Assembly (NCBI GenBank): GCA_002049455.2
Contig: KV918766.1
Coordinates: 186,001 to 250,000, forward strand
Direction: 5' to 3'
Origin: Porphyra umbilicalis
Lineage: Eukaryota; Rhodophyta; Bangiophyceae; Bangiales; Bangiaceae
Length of the DNA: 64,000 nt
This document shows positions 43,811 through 54,995 of this stretch, piece by piece; position 1 is the stretch's first letter, and each line of letters begins with the position of its first letter. A model generated the notes under the pieces. It was not told the origin of the DNA. It saw nothing but the letters and a program-made list of their open reading frames with translations, and made no database searches. Position numbers and translations under genes: made by a program.

Positions 43811-44700
43811 ATGGCCCCATCCACCACTGCCTTCCTCGCGGCCGGCGCGGCGCCCATCGGTGGCCGCGTCTTGGCCGCCGCCGCCGCCACCTGTCGGTCG
43901 CCGCTCGGCGTGTCGGCCTTCACCCCCGCCCGGACGGCGGCGGCGGCGCCCCCCCCCCCCCCGGCTTCCTTCCTCGCCCCCATGACCGCCCTCATGCCCG
44001 GCTTCCCCACGTCGGACACGGACAAGGGCCTCCGCGTCGGCGTCATCCGCACCCGCTGGGGTGGGGAGATGGTCGACGCGCTGCACGAGCAGGTTGTGGC
44101 GGGCCTCACCGAAGCGGGGTTGGAGGGTGAGAGCGTCGTGGAGATGACCGTGCCGGGCGCGTTTGAGGTGCCCATGGCCGCGCGGCTGATGGGGCTCGCC
44201 CAAAAGGTCGACGCCATCGTCGTGGTCGGGCTGTTGGTTCAAGGCGAGACGGGACACTATGAGTACATTTCCAAGGCGGTGACGGGGGCGCTCATGGAGG
44301 TAAGTCGTGTCGGGCGGGCTGCGGGGGTCTCTGATTTTGGATGGATGAGCCGAGGTGGGAGAGCGAGCGGCCTGGGCATGCCAATGCCCAGTTTGCTGAC
44401 GTGCTGGTTGAGCACTGCATTGCTGCTCCGACTGGTCCTAATGCTCTTTTGCTTCCCGCCCTGCTTTTTTGCCCATCTCTCCCCATGCATCTACAGTTGC
44501 AACTCATCTCATCTATCCCCATTGTCAATGGCATCCTCACGTGCACGTCGACGGAGCAAGCGGCGGAGCGGACAACCGGCCCCAAGTCGCAGGCCAAGGC
44601 CTGGGCAGAGGCGGCGGTGGAGATGGGCGGCCTCCGATCGTCCCAGGTTGGTGCCAAATCCCGGACGACCAACAAGAAGCCGTCGGTCGGCTTTTTCTAG
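43811..44700 (+). CDS. 6,7-dimethyl-8-ribityllumazine synthase, plastid-targeted, two exons
   Basis: RibH condenses 5-amino-6-ribitylaminouracil with dihydroxybutanone phosphate, the penultimate riboflavin step. The exons are 43811-44299 and 44497-44700 (230 residues). Residues 1-55 form an Ala/Arg-rich plastid presequence containing an in-frame C14 run. The enzyme starts LRVGVIRTRWGGEMVDAL. VPGAFEVPMAARLM is the phosphate-loop strand region, and GETGHYEY carries the catalytic His. After the splice, LQLISSIPIVNGILTC and EQAAERTTG (conserved Arg) complete it. The splice restores frame exactly (ATG GAG / TTG CAA). Reading through the intron would replace the conserved C-terminal half. The tail GAKSRTTNKKPSVGFF is longer than usual. 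Confidence 0.93.
44300..44496 (+). other. Intron of the lumazine synthase gene
   Basis: 197 bp, donor GTAAGT and acceptor CTACAG, phase 0. TGCTGAC at 44394-44400 is a possible branch site although distant from the acceptor. Support comes from the conserved protein sequence on both sides. Confidence 0.93.
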
Positions 44701-44880
44701 GCATGCGGTGCTGGGGGTGGGGGCGGGCGGGAGTGGGGACGACTCGTGCAGCGGCGCTGGGTGTGGTCGATTCTCTGTGTCGGGGCTCATCACTGTTGTG
44801 GGCGCGATGGGTCGTGCAATGCCAAGGGCGGTATATATAGACGAGACATTACCCGACCAGCAGACGTCGCCGACTCACGC

Positions 44881-45613
44881 CTATGCATCGTCGTAGGACG
44901 AGTGCCGCGCTTTCACACACCCCTCCGCGTTCACATCCGTATCGCCACAGCAGTGCCAAAAATACTCGAGGCCGCTCGTCTCGGTCGGCTCAATGCGGTT
45001 GAGGCGACCGCGATACTGCGCGCCGTGATACCTATCGTCCGGCCGCCGGCAAACAACCAAGCGTCCGGTGCCGGGCACGAGTCGAGCGCAAGGACACGCG
45101 TACCACACCAGCATGTTAGCAGCGTTCTTCACGTCTGCGTTCCGACACCACCTCCGCCTAGTCGAGCTCTCACCCCCCGTCAAACCCACAGACCCTCACT
45201 CGACGCAGCCCAGAAGTGCACCCAACGCAGCGTTCTACCCCTCGCCCCCCATCCATTGCCATCACCAAGCCGGCACCATCAGCCACCACATACCTGCACG
45301 AACCGGGCTCGTTGGCTTCAGGGTCGTACTGCTGCTTGCACTGGCGGCACACCTTGAGAAACATCCGGGGCACTGCCGCCGCCGCTGCCGCCGTCGCCGC
45401 CGCCGCCGCGCTTCTGCCCCCAACCGGCGACACTGGCGCGACGCGGACCCCCCGCAGAGGCGGTCGCCCCACCAGGGACGAGCGGGCGGTCAGCACCGGC
45501 GGGCGGAAACCCACTGCCGGGGCGGGGAGGAAGCCGAGGAGCGGAGCAGACGCCGGCGGTTCCTCCACAGCGCGGGCGACAGAGGTCCCAGCGGCGCCCT
45601 GGCGGGGTGCCAT
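44881..45613 (-). CDS. Small C2HC zinc-binding-type protein, two exons
   Basis: The exons are 45613-45294 and 45031-44881 (156 residues). The join TGC AG/G TAT CAC gives CRYHG and keeps frame. The start at 45613 gives an Arg/Ala/Pro-rich N-terminus that could be a plastid or mitochondrial presequence; a longer in-frame start exists at 46075. The core reads KVCRQCKQQYDPEANEPGSC, then RYHG, GRLNRIEPTET, YFWHCCGDTDVNAEGC, and ends HSSYDD. This C-x2-C...C-x-x-H plus W-x-CCG...GC...H pattern is shared with poorly characterised plant/algal proteins, where it suggests zinc binding. Function unknown. The gene is tail-to-tail with the lumazine synthase gene. Confidence 0.75.
45032..45293 (-). other. 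Intron of the C2HC-type gene
   Basis: 262 bp on the minus strand, donor CAG/GTATGTGG and acceptor GATAG/G, phase 2. Removal reconstructs the CRYHG metal-binding loop. The exon-intron sequence GTAT and the exon 2 start GTAT are alike, so the exact cut is set by the GT-AG rule. Confidence 0.8.
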
Positions 45614-46108
45614 GGTAACACGACAGGGGGGGGAGGGGAAAAGGGTAGCAGAAGACGGGGGAGAGGGAAAAGGGGATACCCAAACGGTGGGCGAGGCCGA
45701 GGCGGCAGCAGCGAGGGAAAGAGGACGATATAGTGTAGGGAATGCACCAAGCCGCGGGAATGGGCGGAGAGCTGGTGATCCGCCAGAGGTGGAGATTTGC
45801 ATGGTGCTTGCATGCACCTCGAGGCGCGACAATCTCAGCGTCCCCATCACAGCCGTCACGGATGGACTCTGTGGCCGCGTCGTCGGACAGGCGGCCCGCA
45901 GGCGACACGATGGGCACAGCGCCTCGGGTAAGCCCCCCGCTTTGTGGGATCCCCGCTCGAGGTCATCGGCAGCGCGCAGCACGACCCCCTTCGTGTCATC
46001 CCAAAAAAAAGTCAACAAAACCACCTCGACGCCGCCGCGGCGGCACACGCCGCCACTCGCGCGCATCCCCGCCACGCCGCCCCCCCCCGCCCCCCCCAGC
46101 CCCCGCCA

Positions 46109-48144
46109 TCACCCGGCCAGCGTCGCCTCTGCGGCCCCCACCGGCACGCTCAGCGCCGGGTGCACGAGCGCCCGCGCGGCGGCGGTATGGCCGTCATTGT
46201 CGGCGGGCGGCACCCGCGCCACCGCACACAGCAGGTGGTACACGTCGACCGCGCGGGCCGTGTGCACGCGGGAGCCATTGACGAGCGCCGGCCCCGCGCC
46301 GACGAGCATCGCGCGCATCTCTGGGGCGGTCGAGTCGTAGCCGTGTTCGCCTCTGCCGGCCAGGTGGGAGGTGGTCGGGTCGATGGAGCGCGATGCGGAG
46401 AGCGTCACGCCCCCAGCCGCGGCGGCAAAGGCGGCGGTGGTGTTGGCGCCGCCGCCGCCCGGCGGCAGGAGCGTGCGGTGGCGCAACACAAACGCGACGC
46501 CAACGTCTGCGACGGCGAGCACCCGCGGCAGCCGCGCGGCCCGCCGCAGCCGCCACGCCGACGGCGTCTCCTCCCGCGTGTACACCCCCGCGGGCGCGCC
46601 GCCGAGCGCGTCGCGCAGGCGGTCGGCCATGCGCTCCGCCACCGCCGTCGCGGCGCCACTATCCGCCGCGTTGCCCGCCGCCCGACGGCCCGAGGGGAGG
46701 AAGGAGAGCAGCGGGCTGACCGTCACGTCTTGCCACGCGGCGGGGTCGTCGCCGGGCGCGAGGCGGTCGGCGGCGCCCGTGCCGCGCCGCGCGTCGGCGA
46801 GCCGCGCGTCCACGTCGACGACCGACCGCACGGTCGCCATGCCGTGGTCGCTAATGACGAGCACGTTGACGCGCGTCGCCCAGGCGGGGCCGAGGCCCGC
46901 CAGCAGCGCCGCCACCGACGCGTCGGCGGCGGCAATGGCGGCCGTCACTTGCGCCGAGTCGGGGCCGTGCGCGTGGCCGGCCGTGTCGACGCCAGAGAGG
47001 TAGAGCGTCACAAAGTCGTACCGGTCGGCCGCCGCGGGGGCGGTCACCCACTCGACGACTTGCGCGACGCGCGTCGCCGACGGCACGCTCGCATTGTACG
47101 GCAGCGCCGTCGTTGGCGCGCTGGCGGCCACCTCTGACCCGGGCCAAAAGTAGCTGGCGGTGCGGCGGCGGGGGGCGGCGCCCTTGGCCGCCCCCCCCGC
47201 CACCGACGGCCGCGCGTACCGGCCGACCGTTTGCCACACCGGCTCCCCCCTCCACCAGTGCCCGTCCGTGACGGTGCGGTGGAACCACAGCCCCCGCGCC
47301 GGGTCGTACATGGTGTTGCCAACGACCCCGTGGTCGGCCGGCCACCGCCCCGTCACGAGGGACCAGTGGTTGGGAAACGTTTTCGACGGCATAACCGGCA
47401 GCAGCCCCGCCGTTGCCGCCGCGCCGTCGGCAAACAGCCGCCGCAGCGTCGGCGCCGCGTAGGGGGGGTGGTCCGCCGCGCCGGCGGGCGCGTCCGCCGC
47501 CGCCGCCAGCCGCCGCCCGAGATAGTCTGCGCGAAAGCCGTCGATTGACACGAGGACGGTCGGGGCGGTGGCGGCGGTCGCGACGGCGGCGGCGGCGGCG
47601 GCGGCGGCCGCCGAGCGGGGCGGCAGCCGCAGGCCCCGCGACCAGACGGCGGCGGCGGCGACGGCGACGGGGAGGGTGATGGCGGCGGCGAGGAGCCGCC
47701 GCGCGCGGACGCTCCAGGCGGACGCGCCGGGCGGGCGCCGCAGGGGCGCGCCGGGGGGGGGGGGCCGTCAAACGGCCACTCCTCATCCACGTCGCCGCCG
47801 GGGGCGTTGGCGACGCTTCTTGGAATGTCGCTGCCCCCACCGTCCAAGGTATCGTTGCCGAGCGGCGCCCGCGGCGCGGCGGCGGCGGCGGCGCTCCCCT
47901 CCGGGCTCGGGGGCGCCCCCGCCCCCCACCCGCGCCCCCCGCCAGAATCAATGTCCAACCGCGTCAGCGGCGTCGGCGGGAGGCCGTCAGCGGCCGTTAT
48001 GGCCGCCGACAGCGGCAATGGAAGCAGCGGCCCGTCGCCGTCGCCAACCAGTGGCGTGTCGAGGGTGACTTCGGGCGGCAGCGCCGCGACTTGCCGCCGC
48101 CATGGCCGCCCGTCCAAGGGGGAAACCACCGGGGAGGGGACCAT
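46109..48144 (-). CDS. Ectonucleotide pyrophosphatase/phosphodiesterase family protein
   Basis: This is a type II membrane protein of the alkaline-phosphatase superfamily that hydrolyses nucleotide or phosphodiester bonds outside the cytosol. The start at 48144 gives an acidic cytosolic N-terminus ending DEEWPFDG. The frame changes at a G12 run (47753-47764). Then comes a signal anchor (LLAAAITLPVAVAAAAVW) and the catalytic domain SIDGFRADYL (metal Asp), PSKTFPNHWSLVTG (nucleophile Thr), YLSGVDTAGHAHGPD (Asp and His), SDHGM (Asp-His) and GEHGYDS (His). All expected zinc ligands are present. The C-terminus runs VDVYHLLCAVARVPPADNDG, typical of the family. Substrate specificity cannot be told. 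The catalytic part, 46109-47551, is uninterrupted. Confidence 0.9.
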
Positions 48145-50982
48145 CAAGGGGAGACGGCAGGGGGAAGGGATGTGTAAGGTACGTTGGGGGGGTACGACAG
48201 ACAGGGGAGGGGCGTCGGGGGGACGACACGGCAACGACAAGGGTGTAGGGAGGGACTGGAAAAAGAGGATGGGGCGTGGGGCGCCGCGCACTGCAAAGTG
48301 CACGGGTCTGGGCGTGGTCGCGCGACGCGCTTCGGCACGACTGCGATCGCCACTGGCGTAAAGCTTACATGTAAAAGGGCAGAGTCCATGAAAAACATGC
48401 AACTATTCAGTATGGGGTCTGAACTCACTCAAAATATAGGGACGATAGTATTTTACAAAACGATGTTGCGCATTTGTCACTGATCAAGTGTTCTTGTGTT
48501 CTTGATCACTGCCAAATCCAGTCCAACTGCTGTCTGCCCAGGTCGTACGATTGATGGACCTCACGAAGCATGAGAGAGCCCCGCAAAACACGCGCCACCT
48601 ACCAGTGTCGACAGGCGGCGCCACCCCGTCATGTACAGATGCCGCACGCCTGAATGGTGGCAGGTGCTTGGCCCAGTAGGTAGGCGGCGGTTCTCTCTTG
48701 GTCGGCCGCCCACTGGCCCGGTGCCGTCGTGGGCTGGCCAGAAGCCGGGCGTGGGTCGCGACACACCCACCGAGGACCCACGGCTGACGACTCGACCGCT
48801 GTCCTTTTCGACCCGAAACCGCCTGCATCAGCGCGGTCTGTATGAGAATCTAGCGCTGCTGACGGCGACTCCGCGCGTCGCCCCACGACCACGCGGTGGC
48901 GGCCCCGCGCGTCGTCGGCCAGCAATCCAAGCCACCCCTTTGGCCCCCAGCGAGGGGTCGACGACCAAACAGCGCAACCGTGTCAGCCGCTTGCAGGGGT
49001 CCCTCGATCTCTGCCACGAACGTCGCTGCCGACAGTCCCCGCGGCATCGCCGTCGCGCTCCGGAGCAATTCCGCACGCCGCTGTGTCCGACCGGGTGAAC
49101 CGACTCGCCGACGGTTGTTGTTACTTTGGGACCCCACCCTAACAGTGACCATGGGAGCCTCGGCTGCATGTGGCAAGAGCGAGCGCCCTCACTGTCGGAT
49201 GGAGCGTCGCGCTCCCTCGCAGGGCGCCACAAGCGCCGGCCGAGGCGAGCACCCCCCTATGGAGGGCGCGTGGGGCCGTACCCAGTTGGTGGTCGTCGGG
49301 AACGGGGAAGGACAACGGCTGTGTCCAACTCCTTTTGGCAGCTGCTTGCCTGGCTTTCGACGCTCAAAACGGACACGGACACGGCTGTGGCGTCAGTTCC
49401 GAAGTCACCGCCACCAGGGGCAGGGTGGGGTCGATGCCCCTCGCCGCTCCCGCCCAGGGGCACTCGTCACGCCACGACGGCAACTGCAGCAGCGGGGCCT
49501 AGGATCCACCCCGAGCCCCCAAGCTCAAGGCTCCTGCCCGGCGCATACGAAACTTCCTATGGTCTCCGCAACGACACCCTTGGCAGCGTCCAGGACGTCC
49601 GTCTGGTGTCTACGAAACCTCCTGGGAGAGGGCAATGAGGCACGACGAGCCCCCCTCACACAGCGGCGAGCTCCCCTCGTTTTCTTCGCCTGTCCCGCGC
49701 GGGGGATTGGCGGCGGGATCCTCGGGCGTGTGATCCGGGCGCGTGCAGCGCGCCGCCGGCGCCTCGGTGGTCCACGACCGACGTCCCCACGTCCCCACGT
49801 GGGGCCATTCCGATGCGACCAATGGCAGACGCGGCAGTATTGATGTGCAGCATGTCAAGAACAGAGCCCGCCTCGGAGGCCCGGCACGCTGTGCCGGTGT
49901 CCTTTTTTCTCGAGCTGCGGCACGGTCGGGGACTGGTCCCCCCGTGGTCAACGCTTGCATTGACACCTTCTGCGGCTCCCCCCCGCCGTCCTTGTCCGCG
50001 CGTCGTCTGCCCGACGGGGGTTCCGTGGCCACCCAATGCACGGCCCGGCCGAGGCGACGCGCTGTGGGGTGCCGCGCGGCTCGTGGGCGGCTCGGTCCGT
50101 GGCGTGTCAATTGTACCACGTCGACCGGGCCCGTGGGCGGCGGTCGGGGGGGCCTTGGGGGGGCCGCCTGACAGCCCGATGGTCGCCGACGCCGCCGCGG
50201 CGCATCCGAAGCGGCGCCGGATGACACCACGCAGTGGCCACGGGTCCCGCAGCGGCGCGCAAGTGAGACGACGCTGTCGTCGCCACGACAGGCTTGGTGC
50301 CGCATGGGCGCCGTCTGCGATGCGGCATTCACGAGAACGCCGTGGGGGGCATCCTGCCCCGTCGCGCACGTAACCAGGGGGCCCCCCACTCAGCCCCCCT
50401 CTACTCAGCCCCCCTCTACTCAGCCCCCCCCTACTCAGCCACCCCCCACTCAGCCCACCCCCCCCCCATTGCGACACGAGGGTGCACGCACGCATGGGTT
50501 GCGCGACAGTGACCGCGCGCACCACCCAAAGCCCCGCGGCTAACAGGCCTTGGTATACAGCGCGGAAGCACCGACACTGGTCGGCGCGAGGCGCGCCTCA
50601 CCAAGCACCCGCATCCAGAAGAGGTGTAAACGCACGTACGGGCGCGCACGTGGACCGGCTGTTGGTTTTGTGCAACGTCGGGATTGTGCGGGCGTCCCTA
50701 CCCCCCCCCCCCCCGCGCCCGCCTACGCACCCCCGCGCGACGGCGGGCGCGTGCGCTGCTTCCCGCCTGTGTGGACACGTCTGCGCCTGTATGCCTGTCA
50801 GGCCCCAACGGGCGCACGCTGTCGACAGAGGCGGCGGCCGGGTGCGCCGCATCGCGGCGGCGCGGCGCGTGCCGGCGGGGGCGGCGGTCGGCCGCCGCGG
50901 AGCACGCCGGGCGGGCGCGGGACCGCCGATCGAGCAACCGGCAGACGCGGTCACAGGGGGCGGCCGCGCGCGGCGCGCGGGT
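48145..50982. other. Intergenic region
   Basis: The first part is the 5' side of the ENPP gene. A hairpin TGATCAAG...CTTGATCA lies at 48481-48508. Frames over 200 codons at 48.9-50.5 kb on both strands carry no domain. A short minisatellite is listed separately. Confidence 0.4.
50386..50466. repeat. Short minisatellite, about 15-bp CTACTCAGCCCCCCT units
   Basis: About five imperfect copies of CTACTCAGCCCCCC in tandem. Confidence 0.85.
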
Positions 50983-50988
50983 ATAAAG
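50983..50988 (+). promoter_or_regulatory. TATA box candidate for the third C2H2 gene
   Basis: TATAAA within GGTATAAAGG stands in otherwise GC-only sequence, 176 bp upstream of the ATG at 51159. With initiation 25-35 bp downstream, the leader would be about 140 bp and would include the C16 tract at 51139-51154. Confidence 0.55.
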
Positions 50989-51158
50989 GGGGCACCACCC
51001 GACGATGCGTGGGCGGTGCATCGGCATCCGCCAAACCCCACCCGCCGCGGTCGCGGGCCCCACTCCCCCCCACCGCGGTCCCCATCGCGCGCTGCCCGAC
51101 CGCACCCCGCGGCCACGCACGGCGATCCGGGCGCCCCGCCCCCCCCCCCCCCCCGACC

Positions 51159-52431
51159 ATGGTGCACCCGCGGGCGCCGGCGGGCGCTACGCCACCGGCG
51201 CTCCCCCCGCTGTCGGCCTTTTACCGGCGCGCCGCGCTGCCACCGCCGCCGACCGTTGAGGGCGCCGGGGCGCCGCCCCCCCCGCCAACGTTGTGGCTGA
51301 TTGGCGGCCGCATTGGGGCGCTCGCGGGGCTCTCCGCCCCGCCCCGCCCGCCGCCGCCGCTCTCCGTGGCGGCGGCGGGGTTGGCCCACTTTGCGTCGCC
51401 CCCGCCGCCACCCGCCGCTGCCGCGTCGGCGGTCACGACGGGGGCGGCGGCGGCGGCGGCGGGGGACCGCCCCGCCCCGACGCTGTCTGACGTCACCGAC
51501 GAGCCGCCGCCGTCGGCGCGGTCCCCGCGCGACGGGTGCGTGGGGGGGCCCCCGGTCGGGTCGGCCGCGCCCCGCGGCGGCGCCTCGTCGACCCCGTCGC
51601 CGGCGTCCGTGTCCGCGACCCCGCCGCCGCGCTTTCCGTCGCTCGCGCCGCTCGCCGCCGCGCTGTCGGCCGACGCCCCGCGGGCGGCCGCCGCACCGTC
51701 GGAGGCCGCCGGTCGGACGGCGCTGCCGCCGTTTGCGGTGCTCGCCGCCGCCCTGTCGGCGGCGCCGGTGGGGCCACTGGCGGCGCCGCCACAGGGGGGC
51801 TCGGGCCTCCCGCCGCTGCCAGCCACACGGTCCGCGTGGCCCCTCGCCGCCGAGCCGTCGCCCCTGCCGACACTGACCGGGCCACCGTCACGGCCGCTGT
51901 CGGCTCTTCCGCAGCGGGCGGGCGCGCCCTGGACGCTTTTCCCCTGGACGGACTGCGGCGCGCGCTCGCCCGCTCCCCCCCCGCCAGTACCGGCGCCTCC
52001 ACGGGCGCCCCGCCCGACGCGTCGGTCCACCCCCCCGCCGCCCTCGGGGGGTCCTCCCCCCCCCCCCATGGATGGTCCCCCCCCTCCCCCCCCCACCGTT
52101 TGGCGCGCGCGCCGCGCCGCCATTGACCCACGACGCGACGACGGCGCGCGACGGCGCGGCGGCCGTCACCGCCGGCGCGCCCGCGCCCGGCGGTGCCATC
52201 CTCCGCGCAACGACGCGCACGCCCTATGGCCGCTTCCGGTGCCTCTACCCCGGCTGCGGCGCCACGTCGCCCTTCCTCTCCAACGCGCGCGCGCACGTGC
52301 GCGTGCACACCAACGAGCTGCCGTTTGTGTGTCGGGTGCGCGGGTGTGGGAAGCGCTTCAAGTGGGCCTCCTCCATGAGCTACCACCGCAAGCGGCATGA
52401 GCGGCTCGCGCGGCGGGGCGCGCGGCCATGA
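51159..52431 (+). CDS. Two-finger C2H2 zinc-finger protein, paralogue 3
   Basis: ATG 51159 (ACCATGG) lies four bases after a run of 16 C. The long N-terminal region (about 300 residues) is Pro/Ala/Ser-rich with GALAGLS and two repeated segments (FPSLAPLAAALSADAP and LPPFAVLAAALSAAPV). The frame changes within C runs near 52046-52093. The finger pair then follows: FRCLYPGC...HVRVH and FVCRVRGCGKRFKWASSMSY...RH, ending ERLARRGARP. The second finger equals those at 30.7 and 34.2 kb almost residue for residue. It is likely a nuclear DNA-binding protein. An A-rich segment follows the stop at 52498-52530. Confidence 0.8.
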
Positions 52432-52880
52432 GGGGGGCGGCGGCGGGGCGGAGCACCGCGGCGGTCGGGGGTGGCCCGCGCAATGGATCGCGGGGCAAAA
52501 CAGGAAAAAAAAACGAGAAAAAAAAAGGACGGAAGGCGCGCCCCCATGGCCACCCACAACCCACGTTGTGGCTGCCGCTGTCGCGGCGGCGGCGGCGGCG
52601 CTTCGCTCGCACGGCCGCCGACCCCGCCCGTCCAAAACAGCCGTCAAACAAGGAGGAGCCCGTCACGCAGGGGGCCCCACTGCCGGCAGGCGCGCGCCCG
52701 TCGACGCGCGCACCCGCCGCAGCGGCCGCCCCGCCACCGCCGCCGTCCGCCACGGCGACGGAGGCGGCGGCGGCGGCGGCGGCACGCCCCCCCGGGCGGC
52801 GGGCGGCGACGTTGCCCCTCCGCGGCCGCCCGGCGGCACTGCGCAGCGGCCGCGTCGCCGCCCGGCGGGACGCGTCCGCC

Positions 52881-52915
<35 letters not shown>

Positions 52916-53419
52916 ACGCCCCCCCGCGGCGGCAGGCGACGACGTTGCCCCGCCGCGGCCGCCCCGCGGCCGCCCGGCGGGGCCGCGCGGCGGCCGCGTC
53001 GCCGCCCGGCGGGACGCCACGGCGGCCGCGCCGCCGCCCGGGCGGCCGCGTCGCCACGGCGCGGCCGCCGCCGACGGTGGCACCCTGGGCGTTCCCCCCC
53101 CCCCCCCCCCCCTCCCCAGGCGCTCCGCCGCAAAAGCCGTCGCGTCACGGGCCACCCCCCCCCCCGCTGTGCGTGCGGGAAAAACGCCCGCGCGGCGCCC
53201 GCACCGCGCGCGCGCGCGCGCGCGCGCGCGCGTGTGCCGCCGCCGCGCCGTCGGCGGCGGCGCACGGGCGGCGCGACGCGCGGCGGCGGCGCCGCGCGCG
53301 TGGCGCGCGCGCGCGCGGCGGCGCCACGGCGCGCCGCCGCCGCGGGGTGCATGCACGCTGCGGCGGGGGGGCGAGCGCGGCGGCGCCCCCAGCGCCCCCC
53401 CCCCCCCCCCCCCCCCCCC
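52432..53419. other. Extremely GC-rich region between convergent genes
   Basis: Long GGC/GCC-rich frames on both strands are compositional. It contains a C run at 53095-53112, the CG tract at 53205-53232, and a C20 run ending at 53419 that abuts the stop codon of the next gene. Confidence 0.45.
53205..53232. repeat. (CG)14 dinucleotide tract
   Basis: 28 bp of alternating C and G followed by TGTG. This is the longest pure CG alternation noticed in the window and a candidate for Z-form DNA. Confidence 0.9.
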
Positions 53420-54571
53420 TCACGCGCGCGACCAGAAGCGCAGCGCGAGGATCACCGCGTGCATCTGGTGCTGCGTCGTGTCGACGCGGAGGACCGCCGC
53501 GCGGGCGCCGTCTTGGACGCCGCCCCACCCCGCGCGCGCGGCGGGCGGGCGGCGCGCCCAGTCGGCGGGGCCCCCCCCCCAGCGGCCCCGCCGCCGCCGC
53601 CGCCGCCCCCCCCGCCACAATCGCCCCATTGGCCGCCGGGTGGCCGACCTGCCACGTTGTGAGGCGCGCGAGGATGGCGTCCATGGCGCAGCCGAGCGCC
53701 GCCGCGCCCGCGCGGCCGCGCGCCCCGCGACGACGGCGGCCGCGCCGCCCGCCGACACGCGCCGTTGCGTACGCGTACGCGTGCGCGAGCCCCTCCACCG
53801 CGTACCCCGTGTTGCGCGCCCGCCGCGCCACCCCGTGCACGTCGAGCATCCACGTGGCGAGGGACCCGAGCCACGCCCCGCACCGGGCGCGGTGCGCCGG
53901 CGGGACGCCCGGGGGCACCCCCGCCGCCGCGTCGGCGACGGGGTCCCCGCCGCCCCCGGGCGCGCCCGTCCACGTGGCCAACTCGTAGTAGGCCATGCTC
54001 GCCCACTGGTAGTGCCCCTTGGTCTCTGCCGCGTCCCGCGGCCGCCCGGCGGCGGTGGCGGCCACCACATACCGCGCGTGGCCCCCCGCCGCGTCGGCCA
54101 CGAGGGCGGGCACGCCGCCGGCAACGGCCACGCCCGCATACTTGGCGGCCTTGACGAGCGCGAGCGTCGCCTCGCCGTCATAGTAGGGCGACGGGGCGCC
54201 AGTCAGAGACCCGTCGGCGGGGGCGTAGGTGGGGTGGAACCCCCCCCCCCCCCCCGCCGTCCCCGCCACCGTCTCGGGGGTGCACGCGCGCCGCCTCCAA
54301 AAACCGCACGTACTGCCCCAGCCCCGCCCGCAACGCCGCGACGGCCGCCGCATCCCCCGCCAGCGCCCCCGACCGCAGCAGCTCCACGTGCGCGAGCGCC
54401 ACGAGCGCAACGGTGCCCGTCGCGCCCGCCGCCTCGCGCGGGTAGACGACCCACCGGCGCGTCCCGTCGGCCGACGCCGCCGAGTGGTTGGCAAACCACG
54501 CCACGGCGCGCGCCGCGGCGGCGGCGACCGCCGGCAGCGTCGGCGCCGGGGGAGGGGCCGCCCCCGCATCC

Positions 54572-54632
<61 letters not shown>

Positions 54633-54995
54633 CGGCCGACGCCAACCCCGCGTCAGACGCGAGCGCGTGGGCGGCGAGGGCCAACCCCCACGCCGCCCCC
54701 GCTTGGCGCACCGAGTGGTCGTCGCCGCCGACGGCGCCCGTGCGCCAGTCGAGGGCGTAGACAAAGGGGCCGGCAGGCCCGGCCGGGCGGGCGGAGCGGA
54801 GGAGGTAGCCGACGCCGAGGCGGAGGGAGTCGACGAGCGCGCGCCGCGTGAGTTGCGGGCGGCACAAGGGGGGGGGGGGGGGGTCGCCCGCCAGGCGAGG
54901 ACGAGGAGGAGGGCGGCGCCCGCGGCAGCGGCGGCGACGGCGGCGGCGGCGCGGCGGAGGGGGGGGGGGACCCGCACGCGGCGCCGGGGGAGCAT
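53420..54995 (-). CDS. Membrane-anchored alpha/alpha-toroid protein, glycosidase-like
   Basis: ATG 54995 starts a short basic N-terminus and a signal anchor (AAAAVAAAAAGAALLLVLAW), giving a type II or secreted protein. Lumenal motifs in order are RRALVDSLRLGVGYLL, GPFVYALDWRTG, DDHSVRQAGAAWGLALAAHA, a poly-Gly run, AVAWFANHSA, VALVALAHVELLRSG, SPYYDGEATLALVKAAKYAG, GHYQWASMAYYELATW, NTGYAVEGLAHAYAYA and VDTTQHQMHAVILALRF. The repeated helix pairs and acidic/aromatic sites resemble six-hairpin glycosidase and epimerase folds. I cannot name the enzyme. The frame changes at 54868-54883 (G16), 54241-54255 (C15) and 53571-53613. About 525 residues. Confidence 0.6.

Noticed and set aside
44826-44840. 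TATATATA at 44829 as a promoter
   Set aside because: It lies between the 3' ends of two convergent genes, with no gene starting nearby on either strand.
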